Origin: Eublepharis macularius
Taxonomy: Eukaryota; Chordata; Lepidosauria; Squamata; Eublepharidae
Direction of reading: 5' to 3'
DNA length: 64,000 nucleotides
Assembly: GCF_028583425.1 (NCBI RefSeq)
Contig: NC_072792.1
Coordinates: 158,354,676 to 158,418,675 of the forward strand
The notes beneath the pieces were generated by a model. The model was not told the origin of the DNA. It saw only the letters and a list, made by a program, of their open reading frames with translations, and searched no databases. Positions 11,641 to 22,510 of this stretch are shown in pieces (within the stretch, counting starts at the first letter, position 1; every line of letters begins with the position of its first letter). The position numbers and the translations under genes are program-made.

Positions 11641-12657
11641 TGTTCTGTTTGATTCTATATCTCCTTGGCGCATTCGCATTCTATTTCTACTTCTAGAACG
11701 GTTGATATCTGTGTGCCCCTTTCTATCTGTTTCTCCCTCTCACTGTGTATTTGCAACTGTCTCTCTCTCTCTTTCTTCCTATGATTCCACCACTATTTTT
11801 ATGAATCTCTTTCTACATATATATCTGTCCTTTATGATTTCTTTCCATCTCTAGCTTTTATTTTTTTCTCTTTCTATAACCATATTGTTTTCTACATTCC
11901 TTTTTCTATCTGCATCTATATGTATGCTCGTGTGTCCATCTTTTTCCAGTGGTTTTGTTTTTGTTTATCAACACATCTTTCTATCTGTCTCTCTGTCCGA
12001 CGTGGTGGGGGAGCAGCAAGATCCCCCAGCAACCGCGGGTCCTCACGCAAGGGTCCCACTGAGGAACAGTGCAGCAGCAGCCGACAGTACCCACCTTCCT
12101 GCCTTGATGGAAAGGATGGGAGTTGCGGGACACATACCCACCCAGCTGAAAGGGGTCCAGTCAGTCCCGTTGACAGGGGAGCCACCATGCTGTGCAACCA
12201 ACTGTATCCGTTTACAATACAATCGGCTGCACGATCGCAACCGAGTTGTGTAACCAAGGAGGGAGCAGTAACAGGATAGTCTCTCATGAAGCAGCGGCTG
12301 ACATGACCCGCTGTCCTGCCTTTGTGGAAAGTAGGGGATGAGCAGGACAGGAGACATTGCTTGGACGGGTCAGAGTGGTTCCTGAGAGGGGGAGATGGAA
12401 ACGAGACAGCAGCAGCAGCAGCTTACATCGGCCACCTTCCTGCCTTTGTGGGAAGGACATGAGTCAAGGGACCCATTCCCCCCCTGCTCAGAGGGCTCAG
12501 CGTTTGCGATGGATAGGGGCACCGTGCGGCTCAACTATATGTGAAACAGTTCCTGAGCTGCTGCGCAAGTGCCCAAAGAAGGCTGCCTCCAGCATCACCC
12601 ACTTTCTTGCCTTTGCAGAAAGGAGGTGTCATGATGATCTGGCTAAAGGAAGGCCTA

Positions 12658-13638
12658 TCAAGGTCTCAGAAGCCTGTTAGCAGTGGGACTGGACCTGGCT
12701 AAACCGGACCCAAACGTGCCAGCCCTCATTTGAGATACCCACAGGACTCGACGGGCAAGGGTGTGTGGCGACAGCATGGAGAACCAAGGGGCGAAATGTT
12801 TTAGTAGCCGCAGAAGCCCACACACTCCACGATGGATAAGGGCAATTGTCTCTGCCAATATGCGAAGGCCCACCTCCTGAGACATCCGCCTTGAGGTTCT
12901 AAGCGGCGCTGTCCCATACCCCAAGGGGACAACCTCTGTGAGCGCAGCCTGCCAGTGCACTCTGCTCCCACCAGCGTCACCCTCAGGGCAAAGTGACCCT
13001 CCCACTGACCCCCGCTCAGAAGAGCTGGTCACCCCCTTTCTCCCCCCAATGGATGTTTCACTGGGTGAGGAGGGAGACAGGCTTGGGTGGTGCTTCTTCA
13101 GGAGCTGAGTCAGGGCCGTCGAAGACAGGTGCTTCGGGGTTTTGCCCTTGCACACCAGGACATCACAGTCACGGCACCACATCACATGGGGGTCATCAGG
13201 TAGGGCCCGAAAGTGCTTCCATACAGAGGCGTTGAAATGTCGACCGCTAACTGTCCCAGGGGAAGGAGGACGAACGGTTACAGGCTGCGGTGCGGAGCTG
13301 GCCTTGGACGATGGCGTATGGGGTGGACTGCAGGTGGGAACACCACCGAGAGTTTGAGATGGGGATGGGAGGGATATTTCATAACACACATACCATTCCT
13401 CCAGGGATCCATGGCCCACCCACCCCTCCTCAAAATGTTGAGAGAGATTCTCTCCCCCCTGCGGAAATACCTCTTTGGCTTCCTCCACAGCACCCACAGG
13501 TGAATTGGGGGGAGCGGGAGGACTCTCTGCTGCCCCTGAGCCACACCCAATACTGCTTTCCACAAGTGAACTAGGAGGACTGCCATCGCACTTCACCCCA
13601 CAACCACCCTTGGCGGTCAACACAACAGGAAGACTCAT
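12658..13638 (-). pseudogene. hAT transposase N-terminal part with decayed BED finger
   Basis: 326 residues from ATG. The first about 135 are low-complexity (Pro/Ser/Gly). Residues about 137-186 (SVWKHFRALPDD, WCRDC, CKGKTPKHL, LLKKHHP) have the order of a BED zinc finger: aromatic start, C155-x2-C158, then T..L..H. The first of the two usual histidines is replaced (Leu at 179), leaving only the distal His. Residues about 250-300 (LAETIALIHRGVCGLLRLLKHFAP) resemble the hAT segment after the finger. The DDE-fold catalytic region and C-terminal dimer domain are missing. BED domains bind transposon ends in intact hAT enzymes; this copy is likely inactive. An alternative is a recently co-opted DNA-binding ORF, but nothing shows expression. 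Confidence 0.6.
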
Positions 13639-13686
13639 TATGCAACCAAACTAGAATTAAGGAGGACAGGAAAGGAGATGACTCTG

Positions 13687-14790
13687 TGTGCCCTCTGCTG
13701 CGGTGCCCACTGAGTTTGGCCCCAGGGTCTGGCAGCAGCCCTGGAACCAGAGGCTGAGGCTAGAGCCCTAGTCCAGCACAACAAGATGCCTGAACACCAG
13801 ATCAGGCACCAGTAATAATACTGTGAGCCCTCAGCCGAGGTGCTCACTGAGCTTGGCCCCAGGGCCTGGCAGCAGCACTGGAACCAGAGGCTGGGGCTAC
13901 AGCCATAGCCCAGCACACCAAGATGCCTGGACAGAACAGGCACAGAGACTAATAATAATAATAGTAATAATAAGAATAATAATGAAAATGATAATGATAA
14001 TGATTGTGATAATAATAATAATAATTTGGTGAGCCCTCAGCCAACGTGCCCACTGAGCTTGACCCCAGGGCCTAGCAGCAGCCCTGGCACCAGAGAGAGG
14101 GTGAGATTAGAGCCCTAGCCCATCACTCCCACAGACCTGACCCAATCAGGCAGTGATATAATAATCAATGTGAGCCCTCAGCCGAAGTGCCCACTGAGCT
14201 TGGCCACAGGGCCTGGCAGCAGCCCTGGAACCAGAGGCTGAGGCTAGAGCCCTAGCCCAGCACACCTATAAGCCTGACCACCAGATCAGGCACTAGTAAT
14301 AATGCTGTGAGCCCTCAGCTGAGGTGCCCACTGAGCTTGGCCCCAGGGCCTGGCAGCAGCCCTGGCACCAGAGGGAGGGAGGGACTAGAGCCCTAGCCCA
14401 CCACTCCCACAGACCTGACCCGATCAGGCAGTGATATAATAATCAATGTGAGCCCTCAGCCGAGTTGCCCAGTGAGCTTGGCCCCAGAGCTAGGCAGCAG
14501 CCCTGGAACCAGAGGCTGAGGCTAGAGCCCTAGCCCAGCACACCTATAAGCCTGACCACCAGATCAGGCACTGGTGATAATCAATGTGAGCCCTCAGCCG
14601 AGGTGCCCACTGAGCTTGGCCCAAGGGCCTGGCAGCAGCCCTGGCACCAGAGGGTGGGAGGGACTAGAGCCTTAGCTCACCACTCCCACAGACCTGAACA
14701 GATCAGGCAATAATAATACTGTGAGCCCTCAGCCGAGTTGCCCAGTGACCTTGGCCCCAGGGCCTGGCAGCAGCCCTGGAACCGGAGGAG
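13687..14790. repeat. minisatellite of about 138-bp units with A/B alternation
   Basis: Eight units start at about 13687, 13827, 14031, 14170, 14307, 14449, 14586 and 14721, most beginning gtgagccctcagccgaggtg. Two unit types alternate from 14031 on: B (cactcccacagacctgaccc, then a atataataatcaat tail) and A (cctgaccaccagatcaggca, then a taataat tail). The result is a dimeric higher-order array. A microsatellite of taa/tga triplets (13950-14028) sits in the second unit. Confidence 0.8.
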
Positions 14791-15380
14791 ATAGATCCCT
14801 ATCCCCAAAATCCAAGCTCAATTATACTCTGTCTCTCTCCCCAAAGGCTAGCAAGTAGCAAGCAAGAGCTCCTTCCCACTCCACTGCTCGCTGAAAGTGG
14901 AACCAGAACTGGGATCGCAGCGCTCTTTATAAGCTGAGGTCCTATAGAGCAATGCAGGAGGTCTGTGTTTGGCTGTCAGAGCTGCCTATCAGCGTTTGCA
15001 GGGATGAGATTGGAGTGCCCATGGCTACAGAAACCCCCTCCCCCCTCCAGGTGTCTTCTCCCAACTTGTAACCACTTTGCAGCTTCGTGGTTGGAAGGAA
15101 GACCTGCCGATCAAGGTAAGCTGGGCTTCCATTTGGGTTTCCAGGGCAACAGAAGGAGCGCAGACAGAGTTCAGGCATTCCCCTGGCTCCGTTGCCAGGG
15201 GAATTGATTGATGGTGCCTGACTGTCTGGCTTTCCGAACCGTTGCCAAACGCACCGAACCAGCCTTCTTCCAAACGCTGGTTCATTGGCCATGGACAATC
15301 ACGAAATGCCGGGTCGCGATTGCCAATTTCATGGGTTTTTGAAGTTCGTAATGCAGTTCTTGCCCATGTCTAGTCGTGAG

Positions 15381-15740
15381 TGATGCCATCACACAGGCCC
15401 TGGAAGTGCTCCTGCACTTTCCACTGGGCTGGGAGAGTAAGGATACCTGACAAGCTTAGTCATGATGGAGCTTTATAAAATTATGTATGGGATGGAGAAA
15501 GTAGGTGGAGAGAGCTTTCCCTCCTCTCTCGTAATACTAGAATTTGGGTGCACCCAATGAAGTATGATAGGCAATATGTTAGAATAGAAAAAAGGAAATA
15601 CTTCTTTACTCACAAGCAGTTAAATTGTAGAATTAAATGCTAGTAGATGTGAAGATTGTCATTAGGATAGATGGCATTAAGAGATTAATGGAAGATAGGT
15701 TCATCAGTTGCTACTAGCCATGGTGACCAAAAGAAACCTT
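15381..15740 (+). mobile_element. CR1-type LINE fragment (right part)
   Basis: Continuation of the CR1 C-terminus after the hAT insertion: MELYKIMYGMEKVGGESFPS-like reading at about 15460-15530, matching MIEVYKIMY of CR1, then a degenerate tail. With the left part it brackets the hAT element. Confidence 0.7.
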
Positions 15741-15824
15741 CATTTATTTATGTTGTTTATAGTACACCTTTCTCAGTGAGACTTAAGGCAGATCACATAG
15801 TGTAAGTCAATATAAATTATGGCT

Positions 15825-15985
15825 GGAACATCCCACGAACTGGATGTCATCCACATATTGATGACATCGAATTCCACAGCTACGAATGATTTGTCCTAAA
15901 GGTTTTACAGAGAGGTTGAATAACTTGGGGAATAAGATTGACTCTGTGGAATCCCACACGATAATTGCACACTGATAATTTCAGC
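15825..15985 (-). mobile_element. LINE RT core fragment (YVDD)
   Basis: The minus strand reads LFPKLFNLSVKPLGQIIRSC, then GIRCHQYVDDIQFV. This is the LINE RT palm motif (SPMLFNLYVKPLG...YADDIQL) with YADD changed to YVDD. It is a short, isolated fragment of an L2/CR1-group element. Confidence 0.7.
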
Positions 15986-15989
15986 AGTG

Positions 15990-16051
15990 CCCTGACCCAG
16001 ACATCCCAGGTGAGCCTGATTTTGCCAGATCTCAGAAGCTAAGCAGGGTTG
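15990..16051 (+). repeat. 5S-rRNA-derived SINE, left half
   Basis: Contains gatctcagaagctaagcagg, matching the internal control region of 5S rRNA (GATCTCGGAAGCTAAGCAGG). The SINE is interrupted at 16051 and resumes at 18403. 5S-derived SINEs are known from squamates. Confidence 0.75.
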
Positions 16052-16502
16052 ACTTCCGGGATGGAGTAGCGAAGGCACGGCAGCTGAGTTATGAGCTCTC
16101 TGCCGTGAGTTTCCTGGTTCCTTGGGACTCAAGAATTTGGGCCTCAAGTCCCCCCCATGGAGAGGGGGGGCAGGCTGGAACAAGGTGTAGGAGCTCAAGG
16201 AGACTGGCAACCCACGGAAAGCCCCCACGTTGGTTCGAAAAGCAAGGACCATGGGAGTAGCCAATATGGCTATGAAGCTACAAAAGCCGAAAGTTCGACA
16301 AGCGAAAATGAATTGAAGCAAAAACAAAGCAGATTCCTGATAAGACAAATAAAGAAAACTGGAAGACGGAGCATTGTGACCCTACAAGACTTCCCATCAA
16401 GTAAGAATATTGTTTTATGACTTTACCAGGGCTAACCAGCTTGATTGCAAGGCGGTTGCCTGGGTGAAGGCTGGGAGGAGGGAGGAAGGCACGGAAGATT
16501 GA

Positions 16503-16961
16503 TTGCAAAGAAAACTCAGCAGCGGGCTGGAAAGCAATAAATCCTTTGAAAATATAAATAAAAGCGAAGCTTTCTACCACTTTGATGAGAGTTTGGACAT
16601 AACGCTTATAAGCAACTTTGAAATGGCTTTCCCAAAAGAAGTATTTTCCAACTTGCAAGAAATTGCTAAATTGATGACTGAATTAATAACTAAAGCAGAT
16701 ACGATATTTGGAGTGGAAATGGATAAAAACACTGTAAAAGATGATAAGGCAGAAGAAATTTCTAAAGGGGCAGACATAGCTGAAAGAAAACTAGAACGGA
16801 ATGAGGAAAAGTTTAGCCTACAAAATGGAGGAACACATCAGTACGTCTCTGTAAAAAGACAAGGCATAAACAAGAATGAGGAGGGGCAACGAAGCAAACT
16901 CATGAAGAAGAAGCCCAGCGTACCATTTCTGAATGAGGAGAAAAGAATGCAACTATCTTAA
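16503..16961 (+). CDS. ORF1-like protein of the L1-like element
   Basis: 152 residues, lysine- and glutamate-rich, with a helical heptad-like central part (about residues 50-115: VFSNLQEIAKLMTELITKAD, then DIAERKLERNEEKF). This fits the N-terminal coiled-coil half of an L1 ORF1p, the RNA-binding trimeric chaperone. The RRM and C-terminal domain are not visible, so the frame is either truncated or a divergent short ORF1. It is the only substantial ORF of the element. Assignment rests on position and composition, not on a clear domain match. Confidence 0.4.
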   Translation: MQRKLSSGLESNKSFENINKSEAFYHFDESLDITLISNFEMAFPKEVFSNLQEIAKLMTELITKADTIFGVEMDKNTVKDDKAEEISKGADIAERKLERNEEKFSLQNGGTHQYVSVKRQGINKNEEGQRSKLMKKKPSVPFLNEEKRMQLS

Positions 16962-18008
16962 AGAAGAAGAATAAACAGAGACCTAACACTATTCTTACTA
17001 ACCCCTTCCAGAACTGGTTAGAAGATAAGAAGAGTCGTCTTCGGGGGTGCAGATGGGAAAAAGACTTGAGGTACCATTTTACAGGGAGGAGGAAGAAAAC
17101 ACGAGAATGAAATTCAGATTGTGATCCAATAATCTAGGCTTAACCTTTTATATCTATCTGTCTTTCTAACCTGTTATACTGTTAAGGGATAAGAGAGAGG
17201 GGGGCCGATGGAGCTTTTCGTCTTCTCTTTTTGTTTCTTGTTTGAAAGGGAGAAAGAAGGAGAATTATGATTTAGATTATGATTTAGGCTCCCTCTCTAT
17301 GCTTAATGATATGTAATTCAGACTTATTGAAAGTTTAGATGTTCTGTAACATGTTAGATTTTGTATATTTACTGTTAATGGATTAGTGATAATGTGATAA
17401 TTGGGTCTTTGGAATTCTTCAATCCTTCCTAGACTTTAGCTATTCTCTTTAGAATATAAACTAGCGCTTAAGCCAAATACTTACCTGTTCTTCCCAGTCT
17501 TACTATTATGAAAATTCAAATATATAAATGTAGATGACTTGGATAAAACAGATGAAAGACCTACCCTCTCTAGAATATAAATTAGTGTTTAAGCCAAACA
17601 CTTATTTGGTCTTCCTAACCTCACAATTATGAAAATTCCAATTTATAAGTGAAGATGGCTGGGTTAAAATAGAGGAGAGAATGAGGGAAAACTGGTATAA
17701 AAATGTTCCGTTTTCCTATATTAATATCTAATAAGAATCGTTTATCTTTCTGCTTATACTCTCTATTTTTCTATTTTTATCTACTCCTGGAATGATTAAG
17801 GGATTAACAATTTTGGTTAAAATGTAAAGGATTGGAAATGTGATTTATGCATAATATATATAAAGGATAGAATTATTAGAATTAAGAAATAGAGTAAAGT
17901 GGATAAGAAAGCATAGAATGTAAATAATGATTGCAGAGATTTAAAAGGGAAGCCTGAAGGTAGAAGGGGCGTTAACTGGGTATGTAATGTCTTGCTGTAT
18001 TTATGGAT

Positions 18009-18300
18009 GGATGTGGGGGAGGTGAGTTTCTGTGCCCTCCCGCCCAAAGTCATCTCACATCTTTATATGATCGTCTATAGATGGTGATGGGGGGAATGTA
18101 TAACGTGCTGCTATGTTTGTAATTTTGATAGTTGTATTTATATGTTGCCAATGTTTTAAATGAATGATATGTATTATTTATATTTTAATGGCTATTGCTG
18201 GTGTATTGTGTAGTGTGTTTTAAACTGTTGTAATCCGCCCTGAGCCCACTTGGTTGGGGAGGGCGGACTATAAATTTAAGTAAATAAATAAATAAATAAA
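18009..18300 (+). repeat. about 290-bp dispersed repeat, copy 1
   Basis: From gggggaggtgagtttctgtg to the gtaatccgccctgagccc.. ggcggactataaat tail and (aaat)n. It closely matches 39548-39835. The tail resembles LINE 3' ends that share a binding signal for their RT. Probably a short non-autonomous retroelement nested in the L1-like element. Confidence 0.75.
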
Positions 18301-18402
18301 ATGTGTCTTGTACACGAATCTGCTATTGAAACCTTTTTGCCTTGTTGTAACCCTTATCCCCACTATAAAATCCAATAAAAATCATTTATATAAAAAAGAA
18401 GC

Positions 18403-18570
18403 AGCTAAGCAGGGTTGGCCTTACTTAGTAATTAGATGGGAGACCTCCAATGAAGACCAGGGTTGTGGAGGCAGGTGATGGCAAACCACCTCTGTTAGTC
18501 TCTTGCCATGAAAATCCCACCAGAGGTCACCATAAGTCAACTCTGACTTGAGGGCACTCTACACACACAT
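18403..18570 (+). repeat. 5S-rRNA-derived SINE, right half
   Basis: After the TSD it continues ttagatgggagacctccaat, matching 5S rRNA TTGGATGGGAGACCGCC, then a body ggcaggtgatggcaaaccac, tctcttgccatgaaaatccc and ccataagtcaactctgactt as in 5S-type squamate SINEs. Confidence 0.8.
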
Positions 18571-19190
18571 ACAATTCCAACAACAACCCTTTGTATCCAT
18601 TCCATGAGAAACTATTTAAACCAGTCCAAGGCATAACCCCTGATACAGTAAACTTCTCAATACCAGTGTGAGGGGGCTGTGTAAGTGGAAGGCATTGACC
18701 TTTGTGCCATTGGCCCTCCAAGAAAACTATTTTGGCCACTATTTGAAGTGCTGGACTAGAAGGAACTCAAGTCTGATCCAGCTGGGCTCTTCTTACGTTC
18801 TAGTCTCATTTCACACACACACACACAAATGCTTAGCACTCACGGTTGGAAATACAATGTCTTGTATACAGAGAAGGCAGAAGACACAAAATACCTGCAA
18901 GGGACAGTGGGTCTGACAGTTAGATAGATGACGGAGTGGGATCCTGCTTTCCTCCTCTCTTCTGTCCTTTCTGCATGTCTCCAGATTGGTATTCTTTGGC
19001 TACTTCCAGCTTCTTCCCAGAGGTCCCTTCCCCCTTTTTACTGAGGCAGTTTGTATCTAGTCTGTTTCTCTTTTCTGTCAAAGTTGCAGTTCCTGAATAA
19101 ACTCTCTTCATTCACCCCTTAATCAGACTCAAGACCATTCCTAAGATATACCAGAGCCTACACTCACATCAAAGTGTAGTTGCCAATCTT

Positions 19191-19431
19191 CAGGGCTTTT
19201 TTTCTGGGGAAAGAGGTGGTGGAACTCAGTGGGTTGCCCTCGGCGAAAATGGTCACATGGCTGGTGGCCCCGCCCCCTAATCTCCAGACAGAGGGGAGTT
19301 AAGATTGCCCATAAGGGCAATCTCAACTCCCCTCTGTCTGGAGATCAGGGGGCGGGGCCACCAGCCATGTGACCGTTTTCAAGAGGTTCCGGAACTCCGT
19401 TCCCCCGCGTTCCTGCTGAAAAAAAGCCCTG
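19191..19431. mobile_element. palindromic hAT-type MITE, 8-bp TSD
   Basis: 241 bp starting CAGGGCTTTTTTTC and ending with its reverse complement form (aaaaaaagccctg). It is flanked by CCAATCTT at 19183-19190 and 19432-19439. The two arms are almost complementary around a centre near 19313 (gattgccc-ataa-gggcaatc), with a mismatched outer part. As RNA it would fold into a hairpin of about 100 bp. Confidence 0.88.
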
Positions 19432-19439
19432 CCAATCTT

Positions 19440-22019
19440 TATGGGAATCCATGAAAACTGATGTTATTTTAAAGTGCCTTCTCTTGGCCAGACACAGAGA
19501 GATGGGAATTGGATACCACCCTAATCCACCTTCTGTTTCTTAGCTCTATTCCCTTCTGAGCTGGGAGCCAGCAGGGGTCTGTCCTCCCTGCCTTCCTCCC
19601 TTAGGCCTTTTGCAGGCTCTAGCCAGGCCTGGGGCATGTCCAGTGGCCTCGTTCTACCCAGAAGTCTTAGATGGGTGTAGCCTGAGCAATTTCTGCCTCT
19701 TATTCCTCTTCTCTGCCCCCAAGGTGGAACTTCCCAAAAGCTGATTGTCAGACAGCTGGCTGTCAAAGGGCCAGCTGTCAGTGGCTGCTTGAGCCTTAAA
19801 GGGACAGCTGCCCTTGATCAGCTGGCTGGTGTGCAGCTCTTTAAAGGATGCTTTAGCCAATTTGCTTTGCGGGTGGCTGACATGCTTGACCCTGTGGGGA
19901 GCTGAGCAGCAGTGGGGCACAGCATCTCCACCCCCCTGACAATATGCCAATGTCTGTTCTTACTATTCCTAGATCATTTGTATGCCTTGCTCCTGAAATG
20001 TTGCTTGCTGTTGTTAATGGTTAAGCTGCACAGTCTGTTTTTGTACCTATAAATGACAGCTTATCCCAGTAATTCATATACCCTCCCATAAACTTGTGGA
20101 AAGCCTAGTTTATGACATTTGGAAGCAACTTATGGTGCATGTGACAGTGTAGCAAAAATACTACATATGTGCACCCCTCCCAACCAGATTCATAAAGCCA
20201 AAAAACCTAGGATTGATTATATTTTCCATTCTGAGAGCTGACAATGATTTTGAGAAATATAGATATTTCCCAGTGGATTTTCTAGGCGTGGCCATATCTG
20301 AACAATGCTACTTTTGGCCATATCTGAATAGTGCTCTTTTTACCTATTGATCTATACATTATTTGATTTTAGGAAAATAAGACATTTTATCAACAATAAT
20401 AAAAAATAGATTTTATTAACAGCGTGTGCTTTAAATACATGGCTGTATACTCTCTATACTACTGTTTTCATGAATAGGCATGAAGTTGGCAAATCCACTA
20501 TCATATTCAAAGATATTGACTGAAGATAGATAAATCACAGTTTGTGAAAAGAATAAAATCCTTCTTCTGGAAAGTGCATCAACTAGCAATCTCTTTTATT
20601 TGTCATGGGAAAAACCAATCCAATACTAATCACCCTTTGAAGAACTTAAGAAATTATGGAATTCTTGATTAACTCAACAAGATACCTTTAAAAGTAAAAT
20701 AGAATTCATTGTGGGATATAGGACTATGGTTTTCAATTTCTCTGCTTTCTCACTACTACTTCCCAGCATATGCTTGACATAGCTGTTCCATTTTACTGTT
20801 TAAAACAGTTCCCAGAATTATCTGTGGGAAATCATGACAGATAGTATAAAATGTCTGGATAGGCTCACAGAAGGCAACGAGTTCTAAATTTTCCATATCA
20901 TAGGGTTTAAAAAAATTAATATGCATTTTAATCTTGAATTTTAAACCTAAATATTTAATTAATGGTTTTTAAGAGGTGACTATTATAACATATTAATGGA
21001 TTGTATTCTATATTCTCTCTTGGTTACTGTGAGGTTATGGGTGCCTAGATGTTGCTAGTACAGTGGTACTCATGGCTTAAGCATATCTACATTTGCGATT
21101 ACCATTACCAAAATAGCCCCTTCCATCCCATGAGGCCTGCGCCTCAGGGAGGCTTGCAGCTGGTTGTTTGAAAGTGGAAACCACCTGTCAACACAAACAT
21201 CATCAGTAAATGATGAACAAAGTATAGAGTCAATTAAAACCAAATTGGATTATTTTACCTTGTATTTGTAAAGCACCCCCCCCCCGGGCCAGAGTTGCTT
21301 TCATAGTGTTGGCAATTCCTCCTCTTCCTTGGTTAAAATTAGGTATCCTTAAAGTAGAAAAAAGTTGTAAAGACCCACAGGGGTCCATGAAAAATCCAAA
21401 ACCAAGAACAAAATCCAGGTAATAGCTTTTATTAGGACCCGCTCATCAGAATTCTTACAGTCATCCTCTCTGACATGCAAGCAGGCACAAGACACAAAGC
21501 TTAACCAACATATACCAGCAGTAAAATTAGGTGGGCGTTAGTTAATTAAGCACTGTGACTGTGTGTGTGTGTGGGGGGGGGTCAGTTCTTGTCGATAGTG
21601 GAATGTGGTTCAGCTCCACAGCTACTCAATTGCTGTATAGTGCTTACTGAAGATATTTGGGGCTAGATAAGCAGAAAGCTCCACATATGGCTGTGAACTG
21701 GAGTGGAGAGATGATGATCTTCCTTTCCTTATGCTTTACGGGTAAGTTTGGGCAGACGGATGAGTCTCACATATCCAGGATACTGTAAGCTTGTAGACCT
21801 TGAACAGGCTAACACAAATATCCAGTGTTCTCAATATCCCCCCCCCTTTTTTTTTTGAATACCAGGGGAGTTTTACCTTTTCTGTGTGTGGGCTGGTTTG
21901 ACCACAAATATTCTTATTGGAAGCAGAGATTGTGAGATTGGCTTCATAATTCACCAATGCACCCACTAGAGGGCAGTAAGGACTCTTGTGTCATTTTGAG
22001 ATTTGGATAAATCACTTCC
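19440..22019. other. no gene seen
   Basis: Intergenic DNA. Open frames at 19521-19950 have no recognisable domain. A short C-run (21277-21285) and an unidentified repeat-like stretch (about 21360-21480) are the only irregularities noticed. Confidence 0.5.
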
Positions 22020-22112
22020 AAACAAAATAGTCATAGATCCAGAGGAGTTAGCCGTGTTAGTCTGTAGTAGCAAAATCAAAAAGAGTCCAGTAGCACCTTT
22101 AAGACTAACCAA

Positions 22113-22205
22113 TTTTATTTTATTATAGCATAAGCTTTCGAGAATCAAGTTCTCTTCATCAGATGCCTGATCCGAACTGGTCAAATACAGAAGAGGAGGG
22201 GAGGG
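22113..22205 (-). repeat. inverted end repeat with hammerhead-like motif (left)
   Basis: Minus strand: CTGATGA (22162-22156), a GAGAA/TTCTC hairpin, GAAA (22139-22136), then GC-TTAT-GC-TA. The order matches the hammerhead core CUGANGA..GAAA with a short helix III. It is repeated inverted at 23798-23890. Confidence 0.5.
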
Positions 22206-22510
22206 GAAAGAACGGGACATATATCACAAGGGGACAGAATGCAATTAGTGTGAAGGCAATCAAAACATTCCTTTGCTTGTAAATGTAAACATCTCCTTTT
22301 GGTGTGGAGTCAGTTTGCCGCAGTGAAGGTATACAATTCCTATGTAGTATAAGCCCTCGATAACCACAGCTCTCCCTGCCAGCTGCATCTGACAAAGAGA
22401 ACTGTGGTCCCCGAAAGCCCACACGCACTCAGGCTGAGATAATTGACAAACAAAGCCCACACCAGGCGTCTCTGGGCTCCCCCAGACCACGCCTCTGTAA
22501 AGGAAATCTG

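Larger units (their letters stand above)
10425..15372 (-). mobile_element. hAT DNA transposon, 4948 bp, 8-bp TSD
   Basis: It begins TAGACATGGGCACGAAC and ends with the reverse complement of TAGACATGGGCAAGAAC (16 of 17 match). It is flanked by direct GTCGTGAG copies at 10417-10424 and 15373-15380, the 8-bp duplication typical of hAT transposases. Removing it rejoins a CR1 fragment, which confirms the borders. The interior holds a minus-strand BED-finger ORF (12658-13638), a GC-rich minisatellite (about 10730-11640), a T-rich tract (11640-12000) and a second minisatellite with higher-order structure (13687-14790). The catalytic domain was not found, so it is probably not autonomous now. The MITE at 36883-37609 has the same type of ends. 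Confidence 0.88.
16052..18402 (+). mobile_element. L1-like LINE with ORF1 only (no ORF2), 15-bp TSD
   Basis: Flanked by identical AGCTAAGCAGGGTTG at 16037-16051 and 18403-18417, inside a 5S-type SINE. It starts with a GC-rich leader, has one open frame (16503-16961), long AT-rich untranslated sequence, and ends ccaataaaaatcatttatat plus an A-rich tail. No reverse transcriptase motif was found in any frame, so it must have been mobilised in trans, like HAL1 (half-L1) elements of mammals. The 3' part holds an imperfect direct duplication (about 17450-17560 and 17570-17690) and a nested about 290-bp repeat (18009-18300). Confidence 0.7.

Noticed and set aside
13687-14790. CRISPR-like array
   Set aside because: Units are about 138 bp with no short repeat-spacer pattern, in an animal genome; a minisatellite.
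21440-21475. ctgatgag on the minus strand as another hammerhead
   Set aside because: No GAAA or helix III follows.
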